DNA of 64,000 bases from Gordonia sputi NBRC 100414 (GCF_000248055.1 NZ_BAFC01000127.1:1-64000); one strand, 5' to 3'; shown: positions 7,714 through 17,523, numbered from the stretch's first letter. Made by a program: numbers and translations. Notes: generated from the sequence alone by a model not told the origin.

Positions 7714-10527
7714 TCAGTGCGCGGCGTCGTCCCACGAGCGACCGAAGCCGACCGAAACCTCCAGTGGCACAGACAGATCGATAGCATTGCCCATCTCTTC
7801 GCGAACGACCTTCTCGGCTTGTTCGCGCTCACCCTCAGCCACTTCGACGACGAGTTCGTCGTGGACCTGGAGCAACATGCGGGAGGCAAGTTTCTCGGCG
7901 ACGAGTCGCTTGTGCACGTTGATCATGGCGACCTTGATGATGTCGGCAGCCGTGCCCTGGATCGGGGCGTTGAGCGCCATACGCTCTGCCGCCTGACGCC
8001 GTTGCCAGTTGTCGCTGTTGAGGTCGGGCAGATAGCGGCGTCGACCGAAAAGCGTTGCGGTGTACTCGTTTCGGCGTGCCTCGACGACGACGTCATGAAG
8101 GTAGTCCCGCACGCCACCGAAGCGGTCGAAGTAGGCCTCCATCTGCTCCTTGGCCTCGTCGCGACTGATCCGCAGCTGCGCCGCGAGCCCGAACGCCGAG
8201 AGTCCGTACGCGAGACCGTACGACATCGCTTTGACACGATGCCGCATATCTGTGGTCACCGCGTCGATCGGCACTCCGAAAGCTCGTGACCCGACGAAGT
8301 TGTGGAGGTCTTCTCCGGTGTTGAACGCCTCGATGAGGCCCGCGTCGCTTGAGAGGTGAGCCATGATGCGCATTTCGATCTGGCTGTAGTCAGCCGTCAT
8401 GAGGGTCTCGTATGGCTTGCCGGTGCCGCCGGGTCCGTTGTCCGAGCCGACGACGAATCCGTGGCGGATCTCCCGCCCGGCCTCGGTACGAACCGGAATG
8501 TTCTGCAGGTTGGGTTCGGTCGACGACAGCCGACCCGTCGCCGCGACGGTTTGGTTGAACGTCGTGTGGATTCGGCCGTCGTCGGCCACCGACTTGAGAA
8601 GACCGTCGACGGTCACCTTGAGTCGGGTGGCATCTCGGTGTTCGAGCAGATACGCCAGGAACGGATGCTCGGTCTTCTCATAGAGGGTCTGCAAAGCGTC
8701 GGCGTCGGTCGTGTAACCGGTCTTGGTCTTCTTGGTCTTGGGCATGTCCAGCTTGTCGAACAGCACCGTCTGCAATTGCTTGGGCGAGCCGAGGTTGATC
8801 TGCTCGCCGATCACCTCGTAGGCGGCCTCTGCGGCCGTCCGGATGCGCTCGGAGAACGTCTCTTCGAGCTGACCGAAGTGCTCGACGTCGACCGCGATGC
8901 CCGATGCCTCGAGGTCGGCGAGCACGAACAGCAGTGGCAGTTCCATCTCGGTGAGCAGCGGTTTGGAGTCGATGCGGTCCAGCTCGGTGTCGAGGGTGTC
9001 GGCGAGTTCGGCGACAGCCCGCGCCTCGAGCATCGCCTGCTCGGCGATCTTGCCCGCGCCCCCGTCGTCGTCGAGGAGCGAGAGCTGCCCGGAGTCGGCG
9101 CCATCGTCGGCTCGCAGTTCGCGTCGCAGGTAGCGCAGCGCGAGATCGTCGAGGTTGAAGGTTCGTTGGCCGGGCCGCACGAGGTAGGCGGCGAGGGCGG
9201 TGTCGCTGGTGACACCGGCGAGCGTCCACCCACGAGACCGCAGCGCGTGGATGGCCCACTTCGTCTCGTGGAGGGCCTTGTCGATGGTCGAGTCGGCAAA
9301 CCATTCGCCGAGCGCCTTCTCGTCGTCGGGCCCGAGCACCGTGACGTCGACGTAGCCCGACGTACCGTCGGTCGCGGCGATCGCGACGCCCGTCACGTCT
9401 GCGCCGACGACCTGGTGCGGAGCGGTGACGGTGAGGCCGCTGCGGCCGGTGCGGGCGTGCGCGTCGAGCCAGTCGCGAACCTCACCTTCGCCGAGGACCG
9501 ACCCGTCGAGTTCAAACCCTGATTCGGCCTCCGGTTCGACGGAACTGAGCGTCGAGAACAGACGATCGCGCAGAACACGGAACTCGAGGTCGTCGAAGAG
9601 TTGGTGGATGCGGTCGCGGTCCCAGCCGACCATCGCCAGTTCGTCGGGCGTGGCAGGCAATTGCATGTCGCGGACGAGCTCAGTGAGCTGGCGGTTCGTC
9701 TGTACCGAGGCCAGGTGCGTGCGCAATGCGTCGCCGACCTTTCCCTTGACCTCGTCGACGTGATCGATGAGTGAGGCGAGAGAGCCATACTCGCGAATCC
9801 ACTTCGACGCCGTCTTCTCCCCCACGCCCGGGATGCCGGGCAGGTTGTCGCTCGGGTCGCCGCGCAGCGCCGCGTAGTCGGGATACTGCGTGGGTGTGAG
9901 TCCGTACTTCTTCTCGACCTCTTCAGGGGTGAAGCGGGTCAGCTCCGACACGCCTTTGCGCGGGTACAACACCGTCACCGAGTCGTCGACGAGCTGCAGC
10001 GAGTCCCGGTCGCCGGTGACGACGAGAACCTTGTAGCCCTCCGCTTCGGCCTGCGTTGCCAGCGTCGCGATGATGTCGTCGGCCTCGTAGCCCTCGATCG
10101 CCATGACGGGGATTCCGAGCGCGTCGAGCACCTCTTTGGTCAGATCGACCTGACCGTTGAACTCGTCGGGCGACTTGGATCGCTGCGCCTTGTACTCGGG
10201 AAACATCTCCGAACGGAAGGTCTTGCGCGAGACGTCGAACGCCGCTGCCACGTGTGTCGGTTCCTCGTCGCGGAGCAGGTTGATCAACATGGAGGTGAAG
10301 CCGTACACCGCGTTGGTCGTCTGGCCGGTCGCGGTTTTGAAGTTCTCGGCAGGAAGCGCGAAGAACGCCCGGTAGGCCAGCGAATGCCCGTCGAGCAGCA
10401 TCAACGTCGGTTGACGCTTACCTTTGCCACCCTTCTGACTCGATCGCGACGACGTCGACGGCGCGGCCTTGCCGTCAGCGGGTGTGCCGTCGGAACTCTT
10501 CACGGGTGCACTTTGCGCAGGACTCAC
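7714..10527 (-). CDS. polA: DNA polymerase I
   Basis: A 937-residue Family A polymerase. It has the 5'-nuclease domain in the first ~300 residues (LLDGHSLAYRAFFALP, ALRGDPSDNLPGIPGVGEKTA), a degenerate 3'-5' exonuclease-like middle and the polymerase domain at the C-terminus (LMTADYSQIEMRIMAHLS, RHRVKAMSYGLAYGLSAFGL, LLQVHDELVVEV). It fills gaps and removes RNA primers in replication and repair. Mycobacterial-type PolA proteins typically lack the proofreading residues, and the divergent middle here agrees. I prefer the GTG at 10527 as start; a GTG at 10557 is also in frame. The low-complexity Ser/Lys N-terminal extension of about 40 residues is dispensable-looking. Confidence 0.95.
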   Translation of the reverse strand: MSPAQSAPVKSSDGTPADGKAAPSTSSRSSQKGGKGKRQPTLMLLDGHSLAYRAFFALPAENFKTATGQTTNAVYGFTSMLINLLRDEEPTHVAAAFDVSRKTFRSEMFPEYKAQRSKSPDEFNGQVDLTKEVLDALGIPVMAIEGYEADDIIATLATQAEAEGYKVLVVTGDRDSLQLVDDSVTVLYPRKGVSELTRFTPEEVEKKYGLTPTQYPDYAALRGDPSDNLPGIPGVGEKTASKWIREYGSLASLIDHVDEVKGKVGDALRTHLASVQTNRQLTELVRDMQLPATPDELAMVGWDRDRIHQLFDDLEFRVLRDRLFSTLSSVEPEAESGFELDGSVLGEGEVRDWLDAHARTGRSGLTVTAPHQVVGADVTGVAIAATDGTSGYVDVTVLGPDDEKALGEWFADSTIDKALHETKWAIHALRSRGWTLAGVTSDTALAAYLVRPGQRTFNLDDLALRYLRRELRADDGADSGQLSLLDDDGGAGKIAEQAMLEARAVAELADTLDTELDRIDSKPLLTEMELPLLFVLADLEASGIAVDVEHFGQLEETFSERIRTAAEAAYEVIGEQINLGSPKQLQTVLFDKLDMPKTKKTKTGYTTDADALQTLYEKTEHPFLAYLLEHRDATRLKVTVDGLLKSVADDGRIHTTFNQTVAATGRLSSTEPNLQNIPVRTEAGREIRHGFVVGSDNGPGGTGKPYETLMTADYSQIEMRIMAHLSSDAGLIEAFNTGEDLHNFVGSRAFGVPIDAVTTDMRHRVKAMSYGLAYGLSAFGLAAQLRISRDEAKEQMEAYFDRFGGVRDYLHDVVVEARRNEYTATLFGRRRYLPDLNSDNWQRRQAAERMALNAPIQGTAADIIKVAMINVHKRLVAEKLASRMLLQVHDELVVEVAEGEREQAEKVVREEMGNAIDLSVPLEVSVGFGRSWDDAAH

Positions 10528-10610
10528 ACCGCCGAGTCTAGTGACGCCCCCCGACACGCCTCATCCCCGGCAACCCATCCCCGGCAACCCCGCGGACCCT
10601 TGACGAAACC

Positions 10611-11186
10611 TCAGCCAGGCGCGCTGCGGTACATCGGCCACACCGTAGGTCCGTTCTCCGGCAACGTCACCTCGGCGGTCACCGTGAAACCGAATCGCTC
10701 GTAGAGTGGAATATTCGCCTCGTTGGAGCTCTCCAGATACGCCGGGCCGTCGACCGACTCCATCCCGGTGCGCAGCAACGTACTTCCGACGCCGCGCCCG
10801 TGCACTGTGGCGCCGACGAATGCCAGATACCAGTGCGGTTCGCGCGGACGGTATCCCGCGAACATCTCCTCGATCTGTTGGCCGCGACGGTACCGACCGC
10901 CCAGTGCCGACAGGAACCGCGGCACCGCCAACAGTTGGCGGCCGCTCGAGGGGTGAAATCCCGGCGGGTCCCACACCGCGGCGCCGACGGCCCGGTCATT
11001 CTCGACGCACACGTCTATACGTCCCCGTGACCCGTGACCCGCGGTCAACAATGCGCGATACAGGGCCGCGTACCGGGTGGTGTCGGGTTGCAACCACCGC
11101 ATCACCGGGTCGTCGGCAAACGCCTCTCCGAGTATCTCGCTGACGAGCTTGTTGTCCGTTGAGCCCTCGATGGCGTAGGCGGTCAC
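10611..11186 (-). CDS. GNAT family N-acetyltransferase
   Basis: A 191-residue GNAT acetyltransferase. Motif A is seen as FVGATVHGRGVGSTLLRTGME, containing the R/Q-x-x-G-x-G/A type acetyl-CoA loop (HGRGVG). Motif B follows as PAYLESSNEANIPLYERFGF. The start is the GTG at 11186. It lies between polA and livF on the same strand; 4 bases separate it from the livF stop, so it could be the last gene of the liv transcript. The acceptor substrate is unknown. Confidence 0.85.
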   Translation of the reverse strand: MTAYAIEGSTDNKLVSEILGEAFADDPVMRWLQPDTTRYAALYRALLTAGHGSRGRIDVCVENDRAVGAAVWDPPGFHPSSGRQLLAVPRFLSALGGRYRRGQQIEEMFAGYRPREPHWYLAFVGATVHGRGVGSTLLRTGMESVDGPAYLESSNEANIPLYERFGFTVTAEVTLPENGPTVWPMYRSAPG

Positions 11187-11190
11187 CGCG

Positions 11191-11961
11191 TCAGGCTACG
11201 CCGAGATACGCCTCGCGCACCGCATCGTCGACGAGTAGCTCTTTGCCCGGCCCCTCCTTCAGGATCGTGCCGGTCTCCAGGATGTAACCCCGATCGGAGC
11301 GGCTCAAGGCCTGCTGCGCATTCTGCTCGACGAGCAGGATCGTGGTTCCCTCCGCGTTGATCTGCGCGATGATTGAGAAGATCTGTTGGATCACCATGGG
11401 CGCCAAGCCCATTGACGGTTCGTCGAGCAGCAGCAGATTGGGACGCGCCATCAGTCCACGACCGATCGCGAGCATCTGCTGCTCGCCGCCGGACATGGTG
11501 CCGCCGTATTGCTTGCGCCGTTCCGCCAACCGCGGGAACAACTCGAAGACCTGGTCGAGGGCCTGACTGTAGGCAGCCTTGGACTCGAATTTCCTTCCAT
11601 AGCAACCCATGTCAAGATTTTCGAGCACCGTCATTCCCGGGAAGATGTGTCTGCCCTCGGGAACCTGGATGATTCCCCGTGACACTCGCTCGTGCGGGGC
11701 AAGCTTGGTGATCGACTCACCATTGAACTTGATGTCGCCCTGACTGAGTTTGAGCAGACCGGAGATCCCGCGCATGGTGGTCGATTTTCCCGCGCCGTTG
11801 GCTCCGAGGAGAGTCACCAGCTCGCCCTCGTCGACGTGTAGCGAGATGCCGTGCAGCGCTTGGATTCGGCCGTAGTGAATGACGACGTCGGTCATTTCCA
11901 GCACCGGCGTCTTGATGGTCGTCGCGGCCGAATCCTTGCTGAGGTCAGGCGATTTGGTCAT
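11191..11961 (-). CDS. livF: Branched-chain amino acid ABC transporter ATP-binding protein LivF
   Basis: A 256-residue ABC ATPase of the LivF type: Walker A GANGAGKSTT near residue 55, signature MSGGEQQMLAIGRGLM, Walker B LLLLDEPSMGL, and a C-terminal GxILETG-like end. It powers import together with LivG. Its start overlaps the end of livG by 17 bases, so translation is coupled. An N-terminal extension of about 20 residues precedes the LEMTDVVIHYG strand. Confidence 0.93.
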   Translation of the reverse strand: MTKSPDLSKDSAATTIKTPVLEMTDVVIHYGRIQALHGISLHVDEGELVTLLGANGAGKSTTMRGISGLLKLSQGDIKFNGESITKLAPHERVSRGIIQVPEGRHIFPGMTVLENLDMGCYGRKFESKAAYSQALDQVFELFPRLAERRKQYGGTMSGGEQQMLAIGRGLMARPNLLLLDEPSMGLAPMVIQQIFSIIAQINAEGTTILLVEQNAQQALSRSDRGYILETGTILKEGPGKELLVDDAVREAYLGVA

Positions 11962-12976
11962 CGGGAACTCCCAGGTAGGCGGCGACGACCGCGGGATTCT
12001 CGCGAACCTCGCGCGGTGAGCCGTCAGCGATCTTGCGGCCGAATTCGAGGACGACGATGCGATCGGTCACGCCCATGACCAAGCGCATGTCGTGCTCGAT
12101 GAGCAGCACGGTGTAGCCGTCCTCGCGGATCTTCTGGATCAACTCCATCAGCGCGGACTTCTCGCTCGGATTGAAGCCGGCCGCAGGCTCGTCGAGGCAC
12201 AGCAGCTTGGGTTCGGTGGCCAATGCCCGAGCGATCTCGAGACGACGCTGGTCTCCGTACGGGAGATTCGACGCCTTCTCCGCCGCGCGGGCACCGATAC
12301 CGACGAACTCGAGCAGCGCCATCCCGCGGTCGACGGCGTCGTGTTCTTCTCGGTACAGCCGCGGCGTGCGCATGATTGCTCCGAAGACCGACGTCTTGTG
12401 CCGGGCATCGGTGCCGACGGAGACGTTCTCCAGCGCGGTCATCTCACCCCAGAGCCGCACGTTCTGGAAGGTACGCGCGATCCCCTTGCGAGTGATCTTG
12501 TGCTGCGACATCTTGCCGAGCGGCGCACCGTCGAAGACCACCGTTCCACGCGTCGGACGATAGACGCCCGTAATCGCGTTGAAGCACGTGGTCTTGCCTG
12601 CGCCATTGGGTCCGATGAGGCCGAGAATCTCGCCGCGCTTGATGTCGAACGTGACGTCGTCAAGTGCCGCCAGCCCACCGAATTCGACGGTCAAACCGGT
12701 GACCTTCAGTAGCGGTTCACCCTCGGCAGTTTCGATGTTCCGTTGCGGCGCAACAGCTTCGGCGACAGCTTCTGGATCGGCGAGTTGCGGGTCGACCGCT
12801 GCCGGGTCGACGACAGCCGTCGACTCGGGGTCGGCGAGCACCTCCTCGACCTGTTCGACGTTGTCTGGGACCTGTTCGACGCTGTCCGGCCCGGTCTGCG
12901 CCTTGCTGATGTCGACACGCGGAGTGGTGTCGTCGGCGCGATCGTCCGCGGCGTCGTCAGGTGTCCTGTGCGTCAT
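11945..12976 (-). CDS. livG: Branched-chain amino acid ABC transporter ATP-binding protein LivG
   Basis: A 343-residue ABC ATPase of the LivG type. The ABC domain starts near residue 85 (LLKVTGLTVEFGGLAALDDV). It has Walker A GPNGAGKTT, an ARTFQNVRLW Q-loop, the signature LPYGDQRRLEIARALAT and Walker B LLCLDEPAAGFN. About 80 acidic residues rich in Asp, Glu and Val precede it, which is longer than usual and looks disordered. The ATG at 12976 overlaps the livM stop as ATGA, which supports this start and therefore the extension. Confidence 0.93.
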   Translation of the reverse strand: MTHRTPDDAADDRADDTTPRVDISKAQTGPDSVEQVPDNVEQVEEVLADPESTAVVDPAAVDPQLADPEAVAEAVAPQRNIETAEGEPLLKVTGLTVEFGGLAALDDVTFDIKRGEILGLIGPNGAGKTTCFNAITGVYRPTRGTVVFDGAPLGKMSQHKITRKGIARTFQNVRLWGEMTALENVSVGTDARHKTSVFGAIMRTPRLYREEHDAVDRGMALLEFVGIGARAAEKASNLPYGDQRRLEIARALATEPKLLCLDEPAAGFNPSEKSALMELIQKIREDGYTVLLIEHDMRLVMGVTDRIVVLEFGRKIADGSPREVRENPAVVAAYLGVPDDQIA

Positions 12977-14223
12977 GCGTGCGCCTCCTCGCTTCCCGAC
13001 GGTAGCGGGTTGGGGTTACGACGGACAGCGGCATAAACCTTGCGACCGAAGGTCAACAGTCGCGCTCGTGCCGGGAACAGGCCTTGCGGCCGGAAGATCA
13101 TCAGCACCACGAGGGCGATGCCGAAGAACAGGTACTTGAACTCGCTGAGCGACTGACCGCCCACCTCGATGCCCTGCACCCGCGCAGGCAGGTAGACGAT
13201 GATGAACGCGCCGGCGATCACGCCGAGCTTGTTGCCCTGTCCGCCGAGCACGACGGCACAGAGGAAAAGCATCGAGTTGATGACCGTGAACGCCTTGGGA
13301 TCGACGTACTGCACCTGGCCCGCGTAGACGGCGCCCGACAGCCCGCCGATACCCGCGCCGATCACAAACGCCCACAGCTTGTACTTGAACGTGGGCACAC
13401 CCATGATCTCGGCGGCGTCCTCGTCTTCACGAATCGCCACCCACGAGCGTCCGACGCGGCTGCGTTCCAGATTGCCGATGACGATCAACACGAGGATCAC
13501 CGCGACGATGCCCAGCCAATACCACCAGACCCCGTAGTTGGCGGTCGGGCTGTTGTTGCCGACGGAGAACACACCGTCGGGATGCTTGTCCGACCGCCCG
13601 AGCTCGGGGAACAGGACACCCTGCAGGCCCGACGCGCCGTTGGTGATGTCTGTGAGGTTGTCGGCGAGCAGACGCACGATCTCGCCGAATCCGAGTGTGA
13701 CGATCGCCAGGTAGTCGCCTCGCACGCGCAAGGTCGGGGTACCGAGGACCAACCCTGTGAGTCCGGTGATGATGATCGCGAGTGGAACGCATGCGAGCCA
13801 CGCCCACGGCCCCGAGAAGAAGCCGTGATCTTCGCTGTTCCACAACGGACTCGCCGGACTCGTCAGCAATGCGACGACGTAGGCGCCCACCGCGTAGAAG
13901 CCGACGTAGCCGAGGTCGAGGAGACCCGTCTGGCCGACCACGACGTTGAGTCCGATGGCGATCAATGCCGTCATGGCGAACGTCGCCATGACCACACCGA
14001 AGTTGGTTGCCGTCGTCGTGATCAGTGGCGGTTTGATGACCGGAAGCAGCGCGAGAAGAATGATGAGGGGGACGCCGAGTAGCCACTGCTGTACGCGAGG
14101 CAGGCTGTCCCACCAGGTGCGAATACGGTCGCCGAGACCGCGCGGCGGCGGCGTGGTCAATTGCGTCGACGACACTTTCGCTGACGCCACGCTGTCTGAC
14201 GCCTCATTGTCTGATGTCGTCAT
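12973..14223 (-). CDS. livM: Branched-chain amino acid ABC transporter permease LivM
   Basis: A 416-residue inner-membrane permease with the LivM hallmarks: LNVVVGQTGLLDLGYVGFYAVGAYVVALL, a LRVRGDYLAIVTLGFGEIVRLLADNLTDITNG segment and the cytoplasmic GRSWVAIREDEDAAEIMGV coupling loop. About 8-10 hydrophobic helices are visible. The start overlaps the livH stop as ATGA and its own stop overlaps the livG start, so the permeases and ATPases are one coupled unit. Confidence 0.93.
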   Translation of the reverse strand: MTTSDNEASDSVASAKVSSTQLTTPPPRGLGDRIRTWWDSLPRVQQWLLGVPLIILLALLPVIKPPLITTTATNFGVVMATFAMTALIAIGLNVVVGQTGLLDLGYVGFYAVGAYVVALLTSPASPLWNSEDHGFFSGPWAWLACVPLAIIITGLTGLVLGTPTLRVRGDYLAIVTLGFGEIVRLLADNLTDITNGASGLQGVLFPELGRSDKHPDGVFSVGNNSPTANYGVWWYWLGIVAVILVLIVIGNLERSRVGRSWVAIREDEDAAEIMGVPTFKYKLWAFVIGAGIGGLSGAVYAGQVQYVDPKAFTVINSMLFLCAVVLGGQGNKLGVIAGAFIIVYLPARVQGIEVGGQSLSEFKYLFFGIALVVLMIFRPQGLFPARARLLTFGRKVYAAVRRNPNPLPSGSEEAHA

Positions 14224-15266
14224 ACCCGCGCCTTCCCCAGCTTCTCACCGAGTATTCCGGTTGGACGGAACATCAATACGAGGATCAGGAGAACGAACGC
14301 GACCACGTCCTTCCACTGATTTCCGAAGAGCACGGAACCGTAGTTCTCCATCACACCGAGCAGCAAGCCTCCCAAGAGCGCGCCACGAACGTTGCCGATT
14401 CCGCCGAGGACCGCGGCGCAGAACGCCTTGATCCCGAGGATGAAGCCGCCGTTGTAGACGATGTTGGTGGGTACACGCAGCGTGTAGAGCAGCGCCGCAG
14501 CGCCTGCCAGCAGACCACCGATGAGGAAGGTCACCAGGATGATGCGATCACGGGAGACACCCATCAGCAGCGCGGCATCGGGATCCTGTGCCACCGAACG
14601 GATCCCACGTCCCAGACGGGTCTTGTTGATCATGAAATCGACGCCGAGCGCCAGCACCAACGCCGAGCCGATGATCACCATCGTCATGTTGAACACCGGG
14701 GCGCCGAAGATCGTGAACTCCTTCACGGGCTCCACGAGGCGAATCGTCGGTTGTGCCGTGGAGCCGCCGAGTGGCGGGTCGACCGGGAACTTCGGCAGCA
14801 CGTAATGCACGAATTCCTGCAGTACGAACGACATTCCGATCGCGGTGATGAGAAACGCGAGCGGCTTCGCGCCGCGTCGACGTAGGGGCCGATACGCGAC
14901 GAACTCCAGTCCGACCGCCGCTCCGCCCGCCACGATCATGCCGCACAGCCCCGCGAGCACGAGATAGACGACCGTCATCACCGTTCCCTCGGAGTACGTG
15001 TTGCCCGAGGGCGTGAAGCCCAACAACAGCAGTCCGATGTAGGTGCCGAACATGCCGAGCATGAAGACCTCGGAATGAGCGAAGTTGATCAGTCGGAGCA
15101 CGCCATAGACGAGTGTGTAACCCACCGCGACAAGCGCGTACACCGATCCGTAGGTCAGCCCCTCGATGGTCAGGCCCCAGAAGCCGTCGAACAGCGCGTG
15201 ATAGTCGAATCCGATGGTGGATGCCACTGCGGTCGACGTCTGTGCCACCAGAAGTGTGGTGGTCAT
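14220..15266 (-). CDS. livH: Branched-chain amino acid ABC transporter permease LivH
   Basis: A 348-residue inner-membrane permease of the LivH family: GLTYGSVYALVAVGYTLVYGVLRLINFAHSEVFMLG near the N-terminus, the GRGIRSVAQDPDAALLMGVSRDRII coupling loop, and a C-terminal FRPTGILGEK end. It is the first gene after the hairpin at 15305-15338 that separates it from the binding-protein gene. Confidence 0.93.
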   Translation of the reverse strand: MTTTLLVAQTSTAVASTIGFDYHALFDGFWGLTIEGLTYGSVYALVAVGYTLVYGVLRLINFAHSEVFMLGMFGTYIGLLLLGFTPSGNTYSEGTVMTVVYLVLAGLCGMIVAGGAAVGLEFVAYRPLRRRGAKPLAFLITAIGMSFVLQEFVHYVLPKFPVDPPLGGSTAQPTIRLVEPVKEFTIFGAPVFNMTMVIIGSALVLALGVDFMINKTRLGRGIRSVAQDPDAALLMGVSRDRIILVTFLIGGLLAGAAALLYTLRVPTNIVYNGGFILGIKAFCAAVLGGIGNVRGALLGGLLLGVMENYGSVLFGNQWKDVVAFVLLILVLMFRPTGILGEKLGKARV

Positions 15267-15304
15267 ACGATCCCCTCAATCGTCGAAAAGTCGCAGACAC
15301 GAAC

Positions 15305-15338
15305 CGCGCCCGGCCGCCGTGATCGACGGCCGGGCGCG
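15305..15338 (-). terminator. Strong intercistronic hairpin after livK
   Basis: A perfect 12-bp stem, CGCGCCCGGCCG / CGGCCGGGCGCG with a 10-base loop, lies between the livK stop and the livH start. There is no T-tract, so it is more likely a partial terminator or mRNA-stabilising structure that raises binding-protein levels over the membrane subunits. Confidence 0.65.
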
Positions 15339-15352
15339 ATTGGTTGTCGTAC

Positions 15353-16579
15353 TTACTTGACCTCGTATACCCAGATTAGCGATGTGGTGAGTTCACCCTT
15401 CGGTGTCCACGAGTACTTGCGGGCAAGACCTGTGCCGTTGTACTTGCTGATGTACTCGAGCAACTTGGGACGGGTGTTGTTGCCCTCTTCGATGCCCTTC
15501 ATCATGATCGCCGCGATGTCGTACGCCTCGACCGAGTACACGCCCGGCGGCTGGTTGAACGCTGCCTTGTAGTCCGAAGCGAACTTGTCGGGAGCGGGAC
15601 CACACGGGCACGAGAGCAGCGCGCCCTTGGCAGAATCGCCGGCCTGCGCGGTGAACTGCGGATCGTTCGCACCATCACCCGAGACGAACAGAACATTCGA
15701 GTCAGCCGACTTGAGCTGCTGCGCGAGCGGCGCGGCCTCCGCGTAGTAGCCCGCGTAGAAGACCGCATCCGGCTGTGCCGCAGTGACTTTCGAGATGATG
15801 GCGGAGAAGTCGCGCTCACCCTTCTTGACGTCACCCGAGCAGTCGGCGTCCGCGGCGGAGCCGAGTGCGCCGGTAACGGCCTTCGCCAAGCCCGCGCCGT
15901 AGTCTGTGTCGTCCTTGATGACGCAGACCTTCTTCTTGCCCTTTGCCCCGGTCAGGTACTTCGCGACGGCGGGGCCCTGAATGTCGTCGTTGGCGAGGCC
16001 GCGGTAGAAGGTCTTCCAACCATTGTCGGTGAGTGTCGGGTTGGTGGCCGAAGCGGTCACCGAGACGAGTCCTGCCTGGTTGAAGATGCCGCCGGTCGCC
16101 TTGGTCTCACCGGAGAACGCGGGACCGATCAATCCGATGATCGAGTCGTCGTTGGTGATGGTCGGTGCAACCTGTGTTGCCTTCTGCGGGTCACCTTCGG
16201 TGTCGAAACGCTTGAGGGTGATCTTGCAGTCGGGGTTGGCCTTGTTGTGCTGGTCGACGGCGAGCTGCGCACCGTCGACGATGTTGATACCGAGCGCCGC
16301 GTCAGCCCCGGTCAGTGCACCCGCCATTGCGATGGTCGCCGGGTCGCATTTCTGTCCACTCGGCGATGCCGGATCGAGAGCTTCCGCATCCGACGCCTTC
16401 GGCTGTTCCTTGCCCTCCGTATCGATCTGGGCGAGAGCCGAAATGGTGAGCCCCGACCCCGCTGATGCCGACCCACTCGATGACGAATCCGAGTCGGTGG
16501 ACTTACTGCTACATGCCGAAACGGCGAGCACAGCGGCCAGCGTCGCCCCTAGCGCTGCGGTCGTCACGCGACGATGCAT
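15353..16579 (-). CDS. livK: Branched-chain amino acid ABC transporter substrate-binding lipoprotein
   Basis: A 408-residue binding protein of the Leu/Ile/Val family. It has a lipoprotein signal (ATLAAVLAVSAC), then a Ser/Asp-rich linker, then the periplasmic-binding fold with AMAGALTGADAALGINIVDGAQLAVDQHN and a mid-protein YAGYYAEAAPLAQQL segment. I start at the ATG at 16579, which gives a normal signal peptide; 34 upstream residues in frame do not look like protein. It is the first gene of the livKHMGF operon and delivers substrate to LivH/LivM. Confidence 0.92.
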   Translation of the reverse strand: MHRRVTTAALGATLAAVLAVSACSSKSTDSDSSSSGSASAGSGLTISALAQIDTEGKEQPKASDAEALDPASPSGQKCDPATIAMAGALTGADAALGINIVDGAQLAVDQHNKANPDCKITLKRFDTEGDPQKATQVAPTITNDDSIIGLIGPAFSGETKATGGIFNQAGLVSVTASATNPTLTDNGWKTFYRGLANDDIQGPAVAKYLTGAKGKKKVCVIKDDTDYGAGLAKAVTGALGSAADADCSGDVKKGERDFSAIISKVTAAQPDAVFYAGYYAEAAPLAQQLKSADSNVLFVSGDGANDPQFTAQAGDSAKGALLSCPCGPAPDKFASDYKAAFNQPPGVYSVEAYDIAAIMMKGIEEGNNTRPKLLEYISKYNGTGLARKYSWTPKGELTTSLIWVYEVK

Positions 16580-16746
16580 CTTTACTACCTCTCGTCCAGC
16601 CACCCGACCCCCTGTGGCCGGGAGGTCTACTGAGGAGACCTTGAGAAAACATAGACCGAGATACGAGATCGCGTGCGGCAATGAAAGAGAAATCCGCTAG
16701 TCACCGTCGACGCGTTTTCACAGATTTAACGCGGCCGACTTGAGGG

Positions 16747-17370
16747 TCAGTCTGTGGGTCCCAACGTTTCGACGACGACCTGCGCGACGGCCTTCATCGT
16801 GGTACGGCGATCCATCGCCGCGCGCTGAATCCACTTGAACGCCTCTGGTTCTGACAATGACTGCTTCTCCATGAGCAAACCCTTCGCGCGCTCGACCAGT
16901 TTTCGCGTTTCGAGTCGGTCCTGCATTGTCGCAACTTCTTTTTCGAGCATCTTCAGTTCGTGATAGCGACTTACAGCAACCTCCATGGCTGGAACAAGAT
17001 CGGCTTTGGAGAACGGTTTCACCAAGTACGCCATCGCGCCGGCATCCCGAGCTCTCTCGATGAAGTCGCGCTGACTGAAGGCCGTCAACATCACCACGGG
17101 CGCCAACCGCTTCTGTGCGATCTCGGTGGCGGCGTCGATCCCGTCGCGCACCGGCATCTTGATATCCATGATGACGAGATCAGGCGAGAGCTTCTCGGTG
17201 AGATCGACAGCCGCCTGCCCGTTGGGCGCCTCGCCCACCACGTCGTAGCCCTCCTCGCGCAGCATCTCGATGAGGTCCATCCGGATCAGCGAGTCGTCCT
17301 CGGCGACGAGCACCTTGTGTGCAGTCTGCTTGTCCTCGGCCTGGGCCGGAACATTCTCAACCACAGTCAC
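16747..17370 (-). CDS. pdtaR: PdtaR-type ANTAR response regulator
   Basis: A 207-residue protein with an N-terminal receiver domain (VLVAEDDSLIRMDLIEMLREEGYDVVGEA, phospho-acceptor Asp in LVIMDIKMP, conserved Lys in YLVKPFSKADL), a coiled linker and a C-terminal ANTAR RNA-binding domain (LVERAKGLLMEKQSLSEPEAFKWIQRAAM). In mycobacteria the ortholog (Rv1626) acts by antitermination at RNA hairpins. I choose the GTG at 17370 because GGAGGAGGGATT precedes it; an upstream ATG at 17424 lacks such a site. It stands alone, with the liv operon downstream on the same strand and a tRNA gene upstream. Confidence 0.9.
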   Translation of the reverse strand: MTVVENVPAQAEDKQTAHKVLVAEDDSLIRMDLIEMLREEGYDVVGEAPNGQAAVDLTEKLSPDLVIMDIKMPVRDGIDAATEIAQKRLAPVVMLTAFSQRDFIERARDAGAMAYLVKPFSKADLVPAMEVAVSRYHELKMLEKEVATMQDRLETRKLVERAKGLLMEKQSLSEPEAFKWIQRAAMDRRTTMKAVAQVVVETLGPTD

Positions 17371-17523
17371 CAATCCCTCCTCCACGTCGAGTTGACCAGA
17401 GCGGTCACAACCGGCCGCATCCACACGCTCACGGCCAGCACCAATGCTCCGAAGAGTACCGGCTCACGCGGCTTCCGGCCGATCATCTACAGTTGTCTGT
17501 TGCAGCCGCTCGCGGCGGCAGAT

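Noticed and set aside
8356..9522. Long open frame antisense to polA
   Set aside because: It mirrors the polA codons; the translation is low-complexity and matches no family, while polA is fully supported.
13084..14082. Long open frame antisense to livM
   Set aside because: A by-product of high GC; rich in Asp/His/Arg with no domain, and fully covered by livM.
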